Shown one piece after another: positions 9,490 to 11,000 of a stretch of 11,000 nucleotides of DNA (positions within the stretch are counted from its first letter, which is position 1; each line of letters starts with the position of its first letter). The translations under genes and the position numbers were made by a program. The DNA is from Neocallimastix lanati (nom. inval.) (lineage: Eukaryota > Neocallimastigomycota > Neocallimastigomycetes > Neocallimastigales > Neocallimastigaceae). Below the pieces are notes generated by a model. It was not told the origin of the DNA. It saw only the letters and a list, made by a program, of their open reading frames with translations, and did not search any database. Where the stretch lies: the NCBI GenBank assembly GCA_016946835.1, contig JACVTC010000036.1, positions 1,259,001-1,270,000 on the forward strand, written 5' to 3'.

Positions 9490-11000
9490 TTATTATATTT
9501 AATGTATTAATAATATTTTAATAGATTTCCAAAAAACCATTTCATTTTCTGGAAGATTATTAAGAAGATTACATTCATATTTAATTCCATCACGTCAAAA
9601 GGAAATTGCAGATTTATTATGCTATGTTTTACAAAGACGTCAAATAGAATTATTACATCAACAAAAAATAGAATCATCAAAAAAACAAGAAAATCAAAAT
9701 CATTATTCCAAGCTTGAACTTTCAGAGGCTGGATTTAGTATAGCTAGTAGTTTAATTATTTTAGATTCAATTGATATTAGTGAATATCTTCCAAAGAGAA
9801 TTCCATATCCATATCATAAATATAAAAATGAAGAAACTGATGATGAAAATAATCCATTTATTTACTCTCCTTTTATTCTTAGAAAAGCAAAATCAAATAA
9901 TATGTTAAATAGAAGTGGTGTTAATGAAAAGATGTTAATGGTTGCAAATGAACCGGTAGAATTTATTATTACTTTTACAAATACTTATTCATTTGATATT
10001 GAAATTGAAGGATTAACAATTAAGTAATATAAATTTATAAATAAATATATATAAGTAATTTATATTATGTATTTTAAATAATATTAATTAATTTATTATT
10101 ATTACAATTATTATTATTATTATTAATAAAGAACATCTGGTATAAAGGTTAAATCTGTTCCAGTATCAGTAATTATACCGGCCTTTACAAGATACTATCA
10201 AGTTAAAGTGTTTGCTACTCCATTAGAAGCAGGAACCTTAAGAATTCTTGGATGTAAAGTTAAAATGTTTGGTGGTAGTATAGAAGAAATCCTTATACCT
10301 CCGTCAAGTAATATTGATAAAATAGAAATTGAAGATGATAGAGATAGATTATTAGGAAAATCATCACTTGAATATTATAAGCAATATAAAATTAGGGAAA
10401 TAATGTTAAAGTTAGTATATATATTTATAATTTTGTAATTTAATAAATTTATTAATAAATCTATCTGATATATAATATTAAAGGGAAGGTAAAGAAGTAA
10501 AAGACTTACCAGAACCAGAAAAGCCATGGGAAAAATCATTTAAAGTTTTAGATGAACAAGCTTTACTTCAAGTTAAAGAAGTTAGTCTTGGAACTCAAGC
10601 TGCTATTATGTTATTTGAAGGAGAAATGTAAATTTTATTTTATTTAATTATTATTGTTATTACTGTTATTATATATATATATATTTTATATTTTATATTT
10701 TACAATTTATATATTATATTGTATATTTTTTTTTTTATTTTTTATTTTTTATTTTTTATTTTTTATTTTTTATTTTTTAATTTTTATGTTATTTTATTTT
10801 TATATTATTTGACATTTATATATATATTAAAATTTTTAATATTTAATTAAATAATGATATAATACCAATACTAATGTAAATACCAATATTAATACTAATA
10901 TTAATACTAATATTAATATTAATACTACTACTGATACTATACTACTACTACTAATAATAATAAAAGATCTAAGTTCACAATTAAATTGGAAAATATTGGT
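6577..11000 (+). CDS. TRS120: TRAPPII complex subunit Trs120/TRAPPC9 (12 exons, 3' end outside window)
   Basis: In yeast the TRAPPII complex containing Trs120 acts at the late Golgi as exchange factor for the Rab GTPases Ypt31/32, and Trs120 is a large scaffold subunit. Exons: 6577-6760, 6852-6967, 7078-7158, 7246-7422, 7502-7860, 7939-8068, 8185-8938, 9114-9329, 9525-10023, 10132-10410, 10484-10627, 10967 onward. Together they give 991 codons in one open frame. Family-like features: the start MSVVLPSLDPYKIGYVDPAR then IKIAIVPVGKIKKK; IQPFRRIFGVIGIIDC (about 92-107); helical LASDLLLLAGRVSEAAKNYS (about 289-308); RKHAFFLHQ (about 520-528); an acidic Ser-rich loop (about 553-582); then Ig-like beta regions, VANEPVEFIITFTNTYSFDI (812 on), PLEAGTLRILGCKVKMFGG (869 on) and LFEGEISKFTIKLENIG (975-991). 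An in-frame TAA at 6568-6570 fixes the start. Yeast Trs120 is about 1290 residues, so roughly a quarter is missing. Exon 1-2 joining is the least certain junction. Confidence 0.93.
6761..6851 (+). other. Trs120 intron 1 (91 bases)
   Basis: The donor GTATAA follows the first G of a glycine codon, and the acceptor TATATAG supplies GT, restoring Gly in phase. TACTAAT at 6817-6823, about 28 bases before the acceptor, is a near-consensus branch point. Unspliced, exon 1 stops at 6775. Part of the intron (about 6785-6850) is open in the exon 2 frame and reads KFNFRTSITSTN, but no acceptor exists upstream to include it, and the family's equivalent strand is KVLLKYVTSHN in exon 2. Confidence 0.75.
6968..7077 (+). 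other. Trs120 intron 2 with a 42-base poly-T run
   Basis: The intron splits the conserved motif between Gly100 and Val101 (RRIFG then VIGIIDC) in phase 0. The donor is GTTAAT and the acceptor AATAAAG. Poly-T fills 6983-7024, and a branch-like GCTAATA lies at about 7058-7064. Translating past the donor gives only poly-Phe. Confidence 0.9.
7861..7938 (+). other. Trs120 intron 5 with donor GTATCG
   Basis: Splicing at 7861 rather than at the later GTAATA (7874) keeps phase with the next exon and gives EAAKNYSNILETMKNNNDF, a smooth helical repeat leading to LWQAV. The later donor would leave the downstream frame broken. The acceptor is TTGATAG, and ATTAAC at about 7905-7910 may be the branch site. 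Confidence 0.8.
8939..9113 (+). other. Trs120 intron 7 (175 bases)
   Basis: The donor GTAAAT follows the first T of a leucine codon, and the acceptor ATACTAG supplies TG. It contains a TA array (about 9029-9045), TTA units and a poly-T run. Unspliced, the frame stops at once after CKY. Confidence 0.88.
9330..9524 (+). other. Trs120 intron 8 (195 bases)
   Basis: The donor GTAGAA follows GAA G, and the acceptor TTTAATAG supplies AT, making Asp: LISEG is replaced by LISE then DFQKTISFSGRLLRRLHSY. The intron is open in the exon 8 frame up to 9502, but it reads as Ile/Phe/Tyr-only low complexity with a TTA array at about 9460-9485. Confidence 0.88.
10737..10785. repeat. Heptamer repeat ATTTTTT, seven units
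   Basis: Lone A residues at 10737, 10744, 10751, 10758, 10765, 10772 and 10779 in a T run give an exact period of seven inside intron 11. Confidence 0.9.
10862..10962. repeat. AATACT/AATATT/ACT microsatellite before a splice acceptor
   Basis: Interleaved AATACT, AATATT and ACT units run up to the AATAAAAG acceptor. Exact TACTAA occurs at 10869, 10893, 10905 and 10949. Confidence 0.85.

Larger units (their letters stand above)
10628..10966 (+). other. Trs120 intron 11 (339 bases), repeat-filled
   Basis: The donor GTAAAT follows AT and the acceptor AATAAAAG supplies A (Ile), joining LFEGE to ISKFTIKLENIG. Contents are TA and TTA sequence, a heptamer repeat at 10737-10785, and at about 10860-10962 an AATACT/AATATT repeat with four TACTAA motifs. 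It is the longest intron here. Confidence 0.88.

Noticed and set aside
9330-9502. Read-through extension of exon 8 to the stop at 9502
   Set aside because: It becomes Ile/Phe/Tyr-only text, whereas splicing at 9330/9524 restores Trs120-like sequence in phase.

Overview
This is nuclear DNA from a very AT-rich eukaryote. The evidence is an intron-split protein gene with GT...AG introns, introns and spacers made almost wholly of A and T, long poly-T and poly-A runs, and abundant TTA, TAAA and TA microsatellites. The best-preserved gene reads like a fungal protein. With eleven short introns in under 3 kb of coding sequence, an early-diverging fungus fits best, and an anaerobic gut fungus (Neocallimastigomycota) is my first guess. 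That is inference from style and was not tested by a search. Dictyostelid DNA looks similar but its genes usually carry few introns.

Layout. Positions 1-644 hold the 3' end of a plus-strand gene I do not recognise: the end of one exon, an intron and a terminal exon. Positions 645-6576 are almost 6 kb with no intact gene. This stretch is not empty. On the minus strand at about 1448-2588 lies a heavily broken but still readable gene relic, with about eight reading-frame shifts and several stops. A second, more decayed relic rich in lysine and glutamate lies on the minus strand at about 4012-4526, and a short ambiguous fragment at about 3439-3545. The rest is simple repeats, homopolymers, hairpins and a strongly pyrimidine-biased block.

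Positions 6577-11000 carry the first twelve exons of a gene for the TRAPPII tethering-complex subunit Trs120 (TRAPPC9 in animals), cut by the window end. All exon phases agree, giving 991 codons in one open frame with no internal stop. Six of its eleven introns end in AAG rather than the usual CAG or TAG, and the preferred acceptor in the left-hand gene does the same, so this looks like a habit of the genome. The last intron carries repeated TACTAA branch-point-like motifs inside a microsatellite.

The two recognisable genes share a strand but are about 6 kb apart, and nothing suggests they are functionally linked. I found no RNA gene, CRISPR array, prokaryotic-style operon or clear transposon. 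The most unusual content is the set of unidentified gene relics in the apparently empty spacer and the splice-site pattern of the Trs120 gene.
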